Below are positions 28,501 to 38,817 of a stretch of 64,000 bases of DNA, one piece after another. The position numbers were made by a program, and so were the translations under genes. The stretch lies in the NCBI RefSeq assembly GCF_002608075.1, contig NZ_LAHA01000009.1, positions 62,001 through 126,000 on the forward strand, read 5' to 3'. This DNA comes from Nostoc linckia z4. GTDB taxonomy: Bacteria > Cyanobacteriota > Cyanobacteriia > Cyanobacteriales > Nostocaceae. The notes below the pieces were generated by a model. That model searched no databases. It was given only the letters and a program-made list of their open reading frames with translations, and was not told where the DNA came from. Position 1 is the first letter of the stretch. Each line of letters begins with the position of its first letter.

Positions 28501-28842
28501 GGAAATGGCAAAGATACTTTGTTTGGTAACGCTGGCAATGATAGCCTCTTAGGTGGTAATGGAGCTGATATCCTCTGGGGTGGGGAAGGCGATGACCTAC
28601 TCAATGGTGGTAAGGGTCGAGATATCTTCATCCTCAGTGCTGATAGCAACGGCACCGACACAATCCAAGACTTTAACCCCAAACAAGACTTTATTGGCTT
28701 ATCCGGCGGACTGAGTTTGCGTCAACTAACCTTTGTGGATGTGAATTGCGCTGCTGCGATTCTCTTTGGGAATGATACCTTAGCGCTGTTGCCTGGAATA
28801 AAAGCTAATCAACTACTGGAATCGAGCTTTATTCGGGTTTAG
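25537..28842 (+). CDS. Large secreted multidomain RTX protein with SdiA-regulated propeller and lamin-tail domains
   Basis: The 1101-aa protein has no classical signal peptide. In order it contains an SdiA-regulated/esterase-like beta-propeller (about 1-297), a cadherin-like domain (about 300-405), two lamin-tail domains (about 410-585 and 589-765), a second cadherin-like domain, a cadherin/Ig-like domain (about 870-968, AVSDG-type ending FQYTVSDGSLTS), and RTX calcium-binding nonapeptides (about 975-1035, GGDDNFTGGNGKDTLFGN). The RTX block with the C-terminal tail predicts type I secretion. Lamin-tail and cadherin domains suggest an extracellular role in binding or nucleic-acid or phosphate turnover, which is inference. 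The lamin-tail domains are nearly identical in DNA. AAGGAC is the likely ribosome site. Confidence 0.88.
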   Translation: MPAINSVDLSTYTLIGRYDLPEPTRTTAPPNSLLAQEVSAVTYNWDTDTLFVVGDGSTSIVQVTKTGELIDSMTLAPGNSPQGTDFYDTEGLTYIGGGKFVLIEERDRQANLFTYVPNTTLTKSDVQTVKLGTTVGNIGIEGISYDPLTSGFIAVKETQPQGIFQTNIDFAAGTATNGSPTTANSTDLFNPALANLLDFADVYALSNLSSLNGQADYSNLLVLSQESGKIVEIDRSGNIYSSLTIVSNPGNPLSVVDQGHEGLTMDKDGYLYVVSENGGGDINHPQLWVYAPSSVPNQAPTAIVLNNQVTAIAENTSTATRLKVADITITDDGLGTNNLTVTGTDANFFEVDSTGLYIKAGTVLDYETKTSYSVIVNVDDPTLGSTPDAIANFTLAVTDVVNETPSLPNVIISEVSPWSSSNSPYGADWFEVTNTGSSTVDITGWRIDDDSNNFANSVALNGVTSIAPGQSIIFIEGDATTTNAFKTAWFGSNVPSGFTIGTYSGSGIGLSTGGDAVNLFNAGGNRITGVSFGTSTTGFTFDNQAGLGSTTLPLPTVSTLSVAGVNGAFLATDGLETGSPGTIVTPPSLIVSEVSPWSSGNSPYGADWFEATNTGSSTVDITGWRIDDDSNNFANSVALNGVTSIAPGQSIIFIEGDATTTNAFKTAWFGSNVPSGFTIGTYSGSGIGLSTGGDAVNLFNASGNRITGVSFGTSTTGLTFDNQAGLGSTTLPLPTVSTLSVAGVNGAFLATDGLETGSPGTIVTLNQAPTAVVLNNSLTAIAENTSTTTRIKVADITVTDDALGTNVLSLSGADASAFEIANNVLYLKANTNLDFETKSSYAVNVAVDDADVGGTPDASTNFVLTVTNVNEAPTANNDSGFTANQSVAKVIPVATLLANDTDPDANTKLSILANGFSNVVGGRVTLNKNNVIFTPNSKFSGTASFQYTVSDGSLTSQAMVTIEVGRTVNDKNGKGILIGNGGDDNFTGGNGKDTLFGNAGNDSLLGGNGADILWGGEGDDLLNGGKGRDIFILSADSNGTDTIQDFNPKQDFIGLSGGLSLRQLTFVDVNCAAAILFGNDTLALLPGIKANQLLESSFIRV
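26773..27287 (+). repeat. Lamin-tail-domain duplication, copy 1 (537-bp period)
   Basis: This segment recurs at 27310-27824, offset 537 bp. I count 13 base differences over about 515 bp, none of them in the last 130 bp. Several are silent. Confidence 0.95.
27310..27824 (+). repeat. Lamin-tail-domain duplication, copy 2
   Basis: The second unit of the tandem 537-bp duplication in the RTX gene. The frame is preserved, so the protein carries two lamin-tail domains. The identical 3' third suggests recent gene conversion or recent duplication. Confidence 0.95.
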
Positions 28843-28884
28843 GGACTTCAAGTAAAAAAATATTCCATAGAAGACTGTTAACTA
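28842..28884 (+). repeat. Dispersed 3'-flank repeat, copy following the RTX gene
   Basis: The bases GGGACTTCAAGTAAAAAAAT, then ATTCCATAGAAGACTGTTAA, recur in reverse orientation at 42838-42886 after another gene, and in part at 2530-2590. Confidence 0.7.
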
Positions 28885-29058
28885 TACCTCTTGCAAAAGT
28901 GCTTTTTGCAAGAGATGGAAAAAGGGCTGCATTTTTATTGGGGAAAGGGAAAACACAAAACCTTTCCCCCTTTCCCCTTACCCTTTTCCCGACTTATGCA
29001 ACAAGTCTACTGGATAGAAGGCAGTGGGGAATCCCCCTACCCAATAAAAAGCCAAATT

Positions 29059-30772
<1,714 letters not shown>

Positions 30773-31576
30773 TTAAGCGTTGGGGAAGAGACGGGCAATT
30801 TCGGATTCATCAAAAACGCCGGCTGGTAGTTCTTCCCCTAACAAATCGTTATTTTCTTCGGTTTTTTGCAGTGATGTTTCATCACCCCAGACATCTGATA
30901 GCACATCACTAAATGCACTTTCATCTAGTGGACTATCTTCAATTACCTCGTCATCCAGCTTTACTTCTATTGCTGCTGTTGTGGCATCGAAAGTAATTTC
31001 CCCAAACTCATCTGCTTCTGCACTAGAAGTTTGAAGCGGCTCATCTTTTAAATCTTTGTCGTTAGATAAGGAAATATCACCAAAGCCATTTTCACTTTCC
31101 TCAGACTCGCTTAAACCCAGATTTGCATCATCAGAATCCACCATTGTGAATTGTTGAGATACCGCCGTCAACTCAAAGCCATTGGTATGAGAATGTGTCA
31201 ATGTTTCATCTTCAGGCTTTTCATCAATGGCAGCTACGGCATTATGCACATAATTCTCTTGTTCTGGTGTAATTTGGAAGCGGTTACCGAGAGCAAAATC
31301 TGGGTCAAAATGCAAATCCAGCACTTCAATCAGGGTATCAGCATCAGGATTCAGTTTGGCAAAAGGCAACATCAATTGCGCTAATTTTGGTTCTAGGGCG
31401 TTAACTACTCCCAGGATGAGGTAAGAAGGTGGTCGCTTCCCGCCATCAGGCGTGTACACTGATTCTACTTCCATGTGCAAGATAATCCAATCCCGATTTG
31501 CCTGGAAAAATTGCAACCACTTCTGCTTTAATGAGTCTGTAAAGCTGTGAAAGAATGCCATGTTATTATTCCCCAT
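30773..31576 (-). CDS. DUF5331-type protein encoded between chlL and chlN
   Basis: The 267-aa product starts MGNNNMAFFHSFTDSLKQKW. The first 110 residues are conserved-looking (WLQFFQANRDWIILHMEVES, LPFAKLNPDADTLIEVLDLH), and the rest is an acidic, Ser-rich, probably disordered tail ending GVFDESEIARLFPNA. I recall a homologue in the same position in Anabaena and Nostoc. Function is unknown; linkage suggests a part in dark chlorophyll synthesis or in assembling the reductase. The start could also be the internal ATG five codons in. It lies 17 bp after chlL. Confidence 0.85.
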   Translation of the reverse strand: MGNNNMAFFHSFTDSLKQKWLQFFQANRDWIILHMEVESVYTPDGGKRPPSYLILGVVNALEPKLAQLMLPFAKLNPDADTLIEVLDLHFDPDFALGNRFQITPEQENYVHNAVAAIDEKPEDETLTHSHTNGFELTAVSQQFTMVDSDDANLGLSESEESENGFGDISLSNDKDLKDEPLQTSSAEADEFGEITFDATTAAIEVKLDDEVIEDSPLDESAFSDVLSDVWGDETSLQKTEENNDLLGEELPAGVFDESEIARLFPNA

Positions 31577-31593
31577 CCTGAGAACTTGGTGAT

Positions 31594-32460
31594 TTATACA
31601 ATCATCAAGTCTAGTTCCTCTTCGGAATTAGGAACCTGGGGTTTACCCGGATTTAGATAAAAATCGGACAACAAAGAGAACAATTCGCGATCTGGTGAGT
31701 CGTTAGGTACAACGCCTTCGGGACGCGCCAAAATTTGGTCGGCAATGTTGAGATAATAATCGCAAACGTACTCCAGGGAAGGATCTTGCTCTGCCATTTC
31801 AAACAAAGTCTTACCTTTAACGCGAGAAACGCGAATATCTTCAATCAAAGGTAAAACCTCTAGAACTGGCATTGGCACTGCTTCTACATATTTTTCAATT
31901 AAGTCGCGCTTCGAGGTGCGGTTGCCAATTAACCCAGCTAAACGCAATGGGTGAGTCCGTGCTTTTTCCCGCACTGAAGCAGCAATGCGATTAGCAGCAA
32001 ATAACGCATCAAAGCCGTTGTCTGTAACAATCAGGCAATAATCTGCATAGTTGAGTGGTGCTGCAAATCCACCGCAAACTACGTCACCGAGAACGTCAAA
32101 CAAAATTACATCGTACTCATCAAAAGCGTTGAGTTCTTTAAGTAATTTTACTGTTTCTCCAACGACATAACCGCCACATCCCGCACCCGCAGGTGGGCCG
32201 CCAGCCTCTACGCAATCAACACCACCGTAACCTTTGTAGATCACATCTTCCGGCCAGACATCTTCGTAGTGATAATCCTTTTCTTGGAGGGTGTCGATAA
32301 TTGTGGGAATCAGAAACCCTGTGAGGGTGAAGGTGCTGTCATGTTTTGGGTCGCAGCCAATTTGCAGCACTTTCTTGCCACGTTTAGCTAGGGCGACGGA
32401 TATATTACAGCTAGTTGTGGATTTGCCGATACCACCTTTTCCGTAGACTGCTAGTTTCAC
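31594..32460 (-). CDS. chlL: Light-independent protochlorophyllide reductase iron-sulfur ATP-binding protein
   Basis: ChlL is NifH-like: P-loop [14 protein letters not shown] at the N-terminus, CDPKHDST, the Cys ligands in GAGCGGY and [11 protein letters not shown] for the shared [4Fe-4S] cluster. It hydrolyses ATP and delivers electrons to ChlNB. I place the start at the GTG at 32460 (288 aa, MKLAVYG-like), which has AGAGG 8 nt upstream and the usual family length. The longer reading from a TTG at 32490 adds ten residues not seen in ChlL. It heads the chlL-DUF5331-chlN unit. Confidence 0.96.
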   Translation of the reverse strand: MKLAVYGKGGIGKSTTSCNISVALAKRGKKVLQIGCDPKHDSTFTLTGFLIPTIIDTLQEKDYHYEDVWPEDVIYKGYGGVDCVEAGGPPAGAGCGGYVVGETVKLLKELNAFDEYDVILFDVLGDVVCGGFAAPLNYADYCLIVTDNGFDALFAANRIAASVREKARTHPLRLAGLIGNRTSKRDLIEKYVEAVPMPVLEVLPLIEDIRVSRVKGKTLFEMAEQDPSLEYVCDYYLNIADQILARPEGVVPNDSPDRELFSLLSDFYLNPGKPQVPNSEEELDLMIV

Positions 32461-33282
32461 TGTTGTTTGCCTCTTATAGCTTCTTGTCAAACTTGTGGCT
32501 CAAACGTTTGCCTTCACCTAGCCTGAGATGGCAATGCGTGAAGTCTTGTGGTTGCCATTATTGTGCAAATTACAGAGAAAAGAAAGTGGGTCTAAAACTA
32601 AAAAACGTTGCTATATCGTTTAATTTAGCTTAAAAATTATTATTTCAGATTAAATACCTTTAAAAAGCTAAATAATTCTCAAAAATAATCAAATAAAATA
32701 TTTTATTAACTATTTTTATAAAAATAGTTACAAAATACAAAAAGCTGTAATTCCCTTTTTTAAATAGTTTTCATAGAATTATCTGATTCTAAAACCAGTT
32801 ATTTTCAGTGGATTAGGGTGCAGGCTCAAGCTTAGACAGAGTTATATACAGCCCTATGTTGCAAATACCACTGAAATTAGCGATCCCAATTAAATTCCCA
32901 CCTTTCCCTCGTTAGCCAACACCACTTGAGAGCAAGTTAAACTGATTTTGTAAAATATTATTAAATTACCAAATTATTGTCTAAAATTCTTCAAATCTCT
33001 AAGCTGCATCAATATAACTAGGTAATATTTAAGAAATATTAAGATATTTATTTTCAGAAAAGTACAGTCTTGTCAAGTCTAAAAAATCAATGTTAATACT
33101 CAACATCTCTGGGGTGAGAAAAGTTATGAATGATGCACAAAAAAACCGTAACTTTGGTTGCCTTAATGTTAATTTAATTCCTGTCTAGGGAATTATATCT
33201 ATAAAGGAACTCATCGCTTAACGGTACAAATCGTGAAAGCTTGCTGCTAAATAAATTAATTTAAGAAAACTCGCTCAAAAAT
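32461..33282. other. Long AT-rich divergent promoter region of chlL and the 237-aa gene
   Basis: I find no gene here. The left part must hold the chlL promoter and leader. The stretch 32640-32760 is extremely AT-rich. No clear regulator box could be assigned by eye. Confidence 0.5.
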
Positions 33283-33996
33283 ATGGAAGTTAAATTAGGA
33301 TTCGGAGCTATTCCAAAACCTCAATATGTGTTTGTCAGCAGAGAACCCGATCATTGTTGGTATATGCTATCTGAAGATGAAAAACGCATCCCAATTTATG
33401 AGAGAGCTTTAACTGGGGCGATAACAGGAATAGAAGTTAATAAAAAGGTTGAAAATACATTTGGAGAAGTTAACAGAACAGATTTATATGTTTTAGCAGA
33501 TAAACCTTATATTATTCGTTCAGGAAGCGATACTTACTTCTGTAAAAGCTTATTGTTATCTTTAGATATTCTTACTCTCGAACAACTGCGTCATCCACTT
33601 ACTATTACCGTTAGTCCTGGAGATAAAAAAGTAGTATTCTGCAATATTTACGATCCGGTTAATTATCACTCTATAGGTGTTAGTTGGGATGGACACAAGG
33701 AAAATAACTGGCAACCTATAGGACAAAGAGTAAGTTTAAAAATTAATTCTATTCAAAATTATAATCAAGAACCAATACAAATATCTGCTAATACAATCTC
33801 TTCAGAAGTCCATACAGTTTTGATAGCTCAAACTGACAGATATTTAACACAATTAAATTGGACTCCAGAACAAGGTAGAGAGTATTTGCAGCAAAAATAT
33901 GGCAAGCGATCGCGTTTACAACTCACTGATACAGAAATATTGGATTTCATTGATTACCTAAAGCTACAGCTAATTCAAAGCTACCAAACAGATTAG
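33283..33996 (+). CDS. Unknown soluble protein, 237 aa
   Basis: The product begins MEVKLGFGAIPKPQYVFVSREP. It looks like a compact beta-rich domain of about 165 residues (repeated strand patterns such as HPLTITVSPGDKKVVFCNIY) followed by a helical C-terminal module of about 55 residues: LTQLNWTPEQGREYLQQKYGKRSRLQLTDTEIL. That last module resembles the small C-terminal helix bundle of Rad52/Sak-like and similar DNA-binding proteins, by memory only. No signal peptide or membrane helix. Its 3' end overlaps the convergent membrane-protein gene by 4 bp. Confidence 0.75.
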   Translation: MEVKLGFGAIPKPQYVFVSREPDHCWYMLSEDEKRIPIYERALTGAITGIEVNKKVENTFGEVNRTDLYVLADKPYIIRSGSDTYFCKSLLLSLDILTLEQLRHPLTITVSPGDKKVVFCNIYDPVNYHSIGVSWDGHKENNWQPIGQRVSLKINSIQNYNQEPIQISANTISSEVHTVLIAQTDRYLTQLNWTPEQGREYLQQKYGKRSRLQLTDTEILDFIDYLKLQLIQSYQTD

Positions 33997-34388
33997 TTTT
34001 CAATGCGATAACGTATTACCTGTTTTATTGCTGTTACAGGTAATCTTAAATTTTGAGCTATCGCAGCATCAATTTGAGCAAATTCAGTCACAGGAAATTC
34101 AAATTCCATCTGCTTTAAAAACGAATCAGCAGTGTAAACTTTAACTTCAGTTAACTTTTCTTGGCGTTGAATTACAGCTTCAATAGACATGACAGCCACT
34201 GAAACTGAAAACTGAATTTGATGTTTAGAGTCGGCGTGAATTTGGGTGTTTGTATCGTAGGTATAGCTTAATACTTGATGCGTTAGCAAACCTGTACTCA
34301 ACCAAAAAAATAATCCGATTAAGGGTATTGGTAGCCAAAATTCTAGTCCTAAATTTATGAGAAATTGCAGCCAAGGAGGTCGAAACAT
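33993..34388 (-). CDS. Membrane-anchored protein of unknown function, 131 aa
   Basis: One or two hydrophobic segments at about residues 8-38 (LINLGLEFWLPIPLIGLFFWLS) are followed by a soluble domain of about 90 residues with alternating strands, QFSVSVAVMSIEAVIQ and KVYTADSFLKQMEFEF. It is divergent from the response-regulator gene (66 bp between starts) and convergent with the 237-aa gene. I do not recognise the family. The divergent layout hints at shared control with the two-component system. Confidence 0.7.
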   Translation of the reverse strand: MFRPPWLQFLINLGLEFWLPIPLIGLFFWLSTGLLTHQVLSYTYDTNTQIHADSKHQIQFSVSVAVMSIEAVIQRQEKLTEVKVYTADSFLKQMEFEFPVTEFAQIDAAIAQNLRLPVTAIKQVIRYRIEN

Positions 34389-34454
34389 AATACAGAAAAA
34401 GTTTAATAATTAATTCATCATAGGAAAATGGAAAAAAGTACAGCGATATGATGA

Positions 34455-35141
34455 ATGAGAATCTTACTTGTAGAGGATGATGTTACTCAGTTAAAACCAC
34501 TACAGGGTGCGCTCTCGAAAGTCGGACATGTTGTAGATGCTGCTGAAGATGGTGAAACAGCCCAGTGGTTAATCAAAAACAGAGATTATGACTTATTAAT
34601 TTTGGATTGGATGTTACCCCAGGTCAGTGGTGTTAGTCTGTGTCAAGAGTATCGTCAAGCTGGAAAAACATCTCCAGTGCTAATTCTCACGGCTAAAGAT
34701 GCAATTTTGGATAAAGTATCTGCTTTAGATGTTGGTGCAGATGACTATTTAGTTAAACCCTTTAGTTTGCTCGAACTGTTAGCACGAGTACGAGCATTGG
34801 GACGCAGACCTCCGGTGTGGCAAGGTGACATACTAGAGTTAGCTGACTTACAACTTCATCTCAATACACTAACCTTACAACGCCAGCAAATTACAGTCCA
34901 ATTGTCTGGTCGAGAGTTTCAATTGCTGGAATATTTTCTGCGACATCCCAAGCAGGTACTCACTCATGACCAAATAGAACAAGCACTTTGGGAATGGAAT
35001 ACACAGCCAGATAGTAAAGCAATCACAATGTTAGTACATCGATTGCGGCAGCGCTTACAAATGGTAAAAGCAGAAGATTGGCTACAAACTGTTTACGGTA
35101 TAGGATATCGATTAGTCGCCACTGCAGAATGCGATCGCTAA
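34455..35141 (+). CDS. OmpR/PhoB-family response regulator, RppA-like
   Basis: The 228-aa protein has a receiver domain with acidic pocket E7-D8-D9, phospho-acceptor D51 (LILDWMLPQ) and K101 (DDYLVKPFS), then a winged-helix C-terminal domain from about 125 ending [14 protein letters not shown]. It is closest in style to cyanobacterial RppA/NrsR regulators. The kinase gene overlaps its 3' end by 13 bp, so they are one unit. Its targets are unknown; the divergent membrane gene and the downstream OB-fold protein are the first candidates. Confidence 0.92.
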   Translation: MRILLVEDDVTQLKPLQGALSKVGHVVDAAEDGETAQWLIKNRDYDLLILDWMLPQVSGVSLCQEYRQAGKTSPVLILTAKDAILDKVSALDVGADDYLVKPFSLLELLARVRALGRRPPVWQGDILELADLQLHLNTLTLQRQQITVQLSGREFQLLEYFLRHPKQVLTHDQIEQALWEWNTQPDSKAITMLVHRLRQRLQMVKAEDWLQTVYGIGYRLVATAECDR

Positions 35142-36442
35142 TTCCTAATATATTCAGCCGCAGTCGGCGTAACTTAGCTCGCTGGTTTACGCTCTCAATG
35201 GGGAGTATTCTGGTAATCTTTGCAACACTACTTTACTTTTTAGAAGCCAAAGAGCAATTGCGGGCATTTGACCAAGAACTTTACAATACAAGTCGGCTGA
35301 TGGCGGCTGGCGTTGAAGATGGACTTTACCAACAAGAGCAACGCATTAGTCTCGAAGATGTCCCCATCTTGGGTGGTGAAGCTTTGCCCTTTGACAATAG
35401 AATTGTTTATGCCCGTTGGTACACTCCCAAAAAGCAATTACTAGAGTTTTTTGGTGTCACTCCATCAGAGCAATTAAATAATAAACTAGGATTTCAAACA
35501 ATAGAGTTGAGGAATGCTTCAGAGGAACTGCGCCAAGGGGACGATGGCCAGAAACTACTGCGTCAATTAACAGTTCCTGTTTTTCAGGATAAACAATTAA
35601 TTGGCTATCTGGAAATAGCCGCTTCCTTAGCACCTTTAGAAAAAACTTTATGGTCGCTGAGACTGTTTTTAATAGTAGGTGTACCCATTGCCTTAAGTGT
35701 AATTGGTGTGACGGGTTGGTTTCTTGGTGGAATGGCTATGCAGCCAATTCGCCAATCATACGAGCAATTACAGCGCTTTACAGCTGATGCTTCCCACGAA
35801 CTACGGACACCCCTGCAAGCAATTCGGAATTACGCTCAGTTTGGTTTGCTCGAACCAATTGACACCAGTCAACAGCAAAGTTCCTTGGTTAATATTGACC
35901 AGATTGCTGAATCGATGGGAATGCTGATTAGTGATTTATTATTGTTAGCTCGAAATCAAGGACAGTTAAAACCAGAGACACTCCACCTCGTAAATTTGGT
36001 TAGCTGGCTTACAGCATTAGTAAAGGAATACACTGACTCAGCAAAGGCAAAAAATTTAGAATTCATCAGCGAATTTCCCCAACAATTGGTAATGTTGAGA
36101 ATAAATCCAGATTTAATGCGGCAAGCACTAACAAATATTCTCACTAACGCCTACCGCTACACGCCGTCTGGAGGTAGAGTTTGCTTACGAGTTTTCCTGA
36201 TGTCTCGTTGGGTAGTGATTGAAGTCCAGGATAGCGGTATTGGGATTCCACCAGCAGATTTACCGCATATATTTGAGCGATTTTATCGAGTAGATAGCGT
36301 GCGATCGCGCCACACAGGAGGCTTTGGTTTAGGATTAGCGATCGCACAACAAATTGTCCACGTACATGGCGGACAAATTCTCGCAATCAGCCGTTTGGGT
36401 GAAGGCTCTACATTTCAAATCAAACTACCCTTGAACCCTTAA
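35129..36442 (+). CDS. Membrane sensor histidine kinase, RppB-like
   Basis: From the ATG at 35129 the protein has 437 residues. A first membrane helix at about 15-37 ([20 protein letters not shown]), a periplasmic sensor of about 145 residues and a second helix near 183-205 precede HisKA with the H-box [16 protein letters not shown] and an HATPase domain with N-box [12 protein letters not shown]1 DSGIGIPP and G2 GFGLGLAI. All phosphotransfer motifs are present. The overlap with the response-regulator gene supports translational coupling. A TTG start 17 codons further up adds a non-conserved extension and was rejected. The signal sensed is not evident; nickel or redox are suggested only by the RppB/NrsS likeness. 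Confidence 0.93.
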   Translation: MRSLIPNIFSRSRRNLARWFTLSMGSILVIFATLLYFLEAKEQLRAFDQELYNTSRLMAAGVEDGLYQQEQRISLEDVPILGGEALPFDNRIVYARWYTPKKQLLEFFGVTPSEQLNNKLGFQTIELRNASEELRQGDDGQKLLRQLTVPVFQDKQLIGYLEIAASLAPLEKTLWSLRLFLIVGVPIALSVIGVTGWFLGGMAMQPIRQSYEQLQRFTADASHELRTPLQAIRNYAQFGLLEPIDTSQQQSSLVNIDQIAESMGMLISDLLLLARNQGQLKPETLHLVNLVSWLTALVKEYTDSAKAKNLEFISEFPQQLVMLRINPDLMRQALTNILTNAYRYTPSGGRVCLRVFLMSRWVVIEVQDSGIGIPPADLPHIFERFYRVDSVRSRHTGGFGLGLAIAQQIVHVHGGQILAISRLGEGSTFQIKLPLNP

Positions 36443-36585
36443 ACCTTCAGCATCACAAGCAATTAATACTGAGTATTGATAATAAAGGAATTCACTGTTG
36501 AAAAGGTGCTGTTACTTTCTTGTTACTTTTATCAGGCAATCTGAAAATAACCATCAATTACACATCAGATTGGAAACCTAAAAAA

Positions 36586-36927
36586 ATGAATTTCAGTCCT
36601 ACACCCAGCATCGTGCTAACTGTTTTGTTTGCGTTGCTAATTCCTTTTGAAGTGGGAGCGCAAAAAGCACCAAACCAAATTGATAACTTCCCAAATGCTC
36701 GTGTTACTAGTATTTCCGGTCAAGTTACTAAGCTTTTAGATGACGAGTTCATTCTCAACGATGGTAAGCAACAAATTATTGTTGAGGCAGAACCCCAATT
36801 AGGACAACCCATTAACCTTTCTGTGGGAGAACAAATCACCGTAGTTGGTAACTATGATGACAATGAGTTCAAAGCCCTTAGCATCACTCGTGCCAACGGT
36901 GAAACTATTCAAATTCATGACGATTAA
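36586..36927 (+). CDS. Secreted OB-fold protein, BOF (YgiW/YdeI) family-like
   Basis: From the ATG at 36586 there are 113 residues with a signal peptide (about 26 residues, cleavage near EVGA/QKAP). The mature part (ARVTSISGQVTKLLDDEFILNDGKQQIIVEAE, then GEQITVVGNYDDNEFKALSITR) has the strand order of the BOF domain. YgiW-type proteins are periplasmic stress-tolerance proteins often regulated by adjacent two-component systems, as the position here also suggests. It starts about 145 bp after the kinase. Confidence 0.75.
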   Translation: MNFSPTPSIVLTVLFALLIPFEVGAQKAPNQIDNFPNARVTSISGQVTKLLDDEFILNDGKQQIIVEAEPQLGQPINLSVGEQITVVGNYDDNEFKALSITRANGETIQIHDD

Positions 36928-37288
36928 ATCTCTTGACTCCAGAATAGAGTGGGAGTATTGACAGCAAAAATAAGGCAAGCGATCGCACTTTTATCTCTGG
37001 GATATTAATTCCCTACAAGCAAAAATAACTTTAGCTGTGCAAAGTTGCGATCGCCTGTCTTCTGTATTCATCACCTGTGGAAACGTGACAAATCGCAATT
37101 TGCAACGACTACTTGCGACATTTAAGACGAAAAGAATTATCAACTATATTCATTACGTAATTAAATTTATACCTTTTAAATGTTCATTACCTGGTATATC
37201 AGGGAAAATTAAGTATAAGGTGATGCTTTTTTCTACTTAACCCGTAGACAAGTACTAACCAAATACTAATCATAATCAGGAGTATTTT
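36928..37288. other. Intergenic region upstream of the membrane-protein pair
   Basis: Two HIP1 palindromes (near 36979 and a partial at 37049) and no ORF of coding character. The promoter for the following operon must be here. Confidence 0.5.
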
Positions 37289-38260
37289 ATGATTCCACTT
37301 ATTTTGGGTGCTATTGCTTTGGGAACTGCTGCTTTCGGAGCAGTAAAAGGTGTTGAAGGTGTTGGGAATATGAATGAGGCAAAAGAGATTGGTGAACGTG
37401 CCCAAAAGCGCCACTCAAATGCAGTCAGTGACTTGAAAGCAGATTGGGAGGTAACTAATAAACTTGCAGAAGAGTATGGCCAACTCCAGCTTGATGTGAT
37501 GATGAATACAATTGGGCGGTTTGTTGATTTTATTGAACGAAACATTGGTAAAGCAAAACAAAGTGAAAAGGAATTTTTAGAGGGGTTAGACGGAATTTCA
37601 GTTCAGCAGATCAAGGAGTACAAAACTGCTGCAATGGAAGCTGAACAGTTTTTCAAAGGTGGAGCTAAGGCTATTGGGGCAGCAGCAGCAGGGTATGGTG
37701 GTGCAATGAGTCTTGCTACCTCTGTAGGAGTGGCAAGTACTGGGACACTTATAGGAGGACTTAGCGGTGCAGCAGCCTGGAATGCAACTTTAGCATGGCT
37801 GGGCGGTGGTTCATTAGCTGCTGGTGGCGGAGGTATGGCTCTTGGTTCTCTTGTGTTAGGTGGTATCACGGTTGGGCCAGCTGTCCTTATTGGAGGTTTT
37901 GTACTTGCTGGTGAAGGCGAAAAAGCATTGACGAAAGCATGGGAGTACAACGCTGAAGTCAACACTGCGATCGCTAAAATTGACGCAGCAAAAGACTTTA
38001 TGCAACAAGTAAGACGCCGGATTACTGAGTTAGAGGGTGTATTTGAGTGTTTGAATGAATGCGCTATTCTAGGTCTTCAAGAACTTGAATCTTTACCATC
38101 ATTCGACAAAAACAGGGATGCCAAGAAGTTTCAAAAAGTCGCACTTTTTGTTAAAGCACTTGCAGAAATCATGAAAACTCCTGTTTTAGATGGTGAAGGG
38201 CAGCTTAATCCTGCTACTGCGACTATTCAAGCCAAGTATCGTACTTTGGGAGGCAATTAG
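37289..38260 (+). CDS. Glycine-rich membrane protein with flanking coiled coils, uncharacterised
   Basis: The 323-aa protein begins with a GxxxG-rich hydrophobic helix (MIPLILGAIALGTAAFG), then about 100 residues of amphipathic helix (VSDLKADWEVTNKLAEEYGQ, FVDFIERNIGKAKQSEKEF), then a Gly/Ala-rich hydrophobic stretch at about 130-205 that includes LAWLGGGSLAAGGGGMALG and ITVGPAVLIGGFVLA, and a second coiled coil (about 215-255). This is the shape of a glycine-zipper membrane effector, and the LGGGSLAAGGGGMA string is one I recall from other uncharacterised bacterial proteins. AGGAG lies 6-7 nt before the ATG. The next gene follows after 2 bp. Function unknown; pore formation is a hypothesis. 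Confidence 0.8.
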   Translation: MIPLILGAIALGTAAFGAVKGVEGVGNMNEAKEIGERAQKRHSNAVSDLKADWEVTNKLAEEYGQLQLDVMMNTIGRFVDFIERNIGKAKQSEKEFLEGLDGISVQQIKEYKTAAMEAEQFFKGGAKAIGAAAAGYGGAMSLATSVGVASTGTLIGGLSGAAAWNATLAWLGGGSLAAGGGGMALGSLVLGGITVGPAVLIGGFVLAGEGEKALTKAWEYNAEVNTAIAKIDAAKDFMQQVRRRITELEGVFECLNECAILGLQELESLPSFDKNRDAKKFQKVALFVKALAEIMKTPVLDGEGQLNPATATIQAKYRTLGGN

Positions 38261-38262
38261 AA

Positions 38263-38655
38263 ATGTCTATCAAAGTAGTCAAAGAATTTATTAATCCTGG
38301 TGAATGTCTACAGCAAGTAGTTTTAGCTTACACCGATTACCTTAAGGTTGCCGAAGAGGAACAGACAAACAGACGTAATATTGAGGCTTGGGAAAAAGAA
38401 ACAATCACCAAGATTAATGCCCAGCGAGATTTGCTGATGGCGTATTTAGATCGCTCTTTTGATGAACGTGCAAAAAACTTTCACGCTTTATTTGCTGTTG
38501 TTGATAATGCCATCGCATCCGGCAATAATGAACAACTAGCCCTTACTTTAAACTCTATTACAGAAATAGCTAAATCTAGCCCATTCAAAGAACTTGCAAA
38601 TTTAGCTTCTGTTCGCGCTGCCCTTGACGATCCAGACCACGAATGGACATTTTAA
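38263..38655 (+). CDS. Small helical partner of the glycine-rich membrane protein
   Basis: The 130-aa protein starts MSIKVVKEFINPGECLQQVV. It is helical and charged (EEEQTNRRNIEAWEKETITKI, DLLMAYLDRSFDERAKNF) and ends DPDHEWTF. No membrane segment or signal. It starts 2 bp after its partner's stop, with GGGAGG upstream, so tight coupling is expected. An immunity, assembly or regulatory role toward the membrane protein is inferred from the arrangement, not from homology. A strong terminator follows, which limits the unit to these two genes. Confidence 0.8.
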   Translation: MSIKVVKEFINPGECLQQVVLAYTDYLKVAEEEQTNRRNIEAWEKETITKINAQRDLLMAYLDRSFDERAKNFHALFAVVDNAIASGNNEQLALTLNSITEIAKSSPFKELANLASVRAALDDPDHEWTF

Positions 38656-38696
38656 TTTGATAAAAGTGGAATCACACTTTTGAAACTTTCCAAAAT

Positions 38697-38719
38697 AGCC
38701 TGTTAACTCAGGCTTTTTT
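38697..38719 (+). terminator. Rho-independent terminator of the membrane-protein operon
   Basis: AGCCTG (38697-38702) pairs with CAGGCT (38709-38714) around a 6-nt loop and is followed by six T. This is the clearest intrinsic terminator in the window. Confidence 0.8.
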
Positions 38720-38792
38720 CATGTAATACCAAATTTACAGATAATAGGCACTCTGAGAAAATAGCGATCGCTGCTATCCTTGCATGACAACG

Positions 38793-38817
38793 TATTGCAA
38801 TATGATATGATGCAATA
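38793..38817. promoter_or_regulatory. Palindromic operator candidate of the toxin-antitoxin operon
   Basis: TATTGCA (38793-38799) and TGCAATA (38811-38817) form an inverted repeat around ATATGATATGA, which itself includes two overlapping TATGAT -10-like boxes. The repeat touches the first possible ATG, as expected for autorepression by a ribbon-helix-helix antitoxin. Confidence 0.6.

Noticed and set aside
32461-32490. Ten-residue N-terminal extension of ChlL from a TTG
   Set aside because: ChlL homologues begin at the KLAVYGKGG position and the GTG at 32460 has a proper AGAGG.
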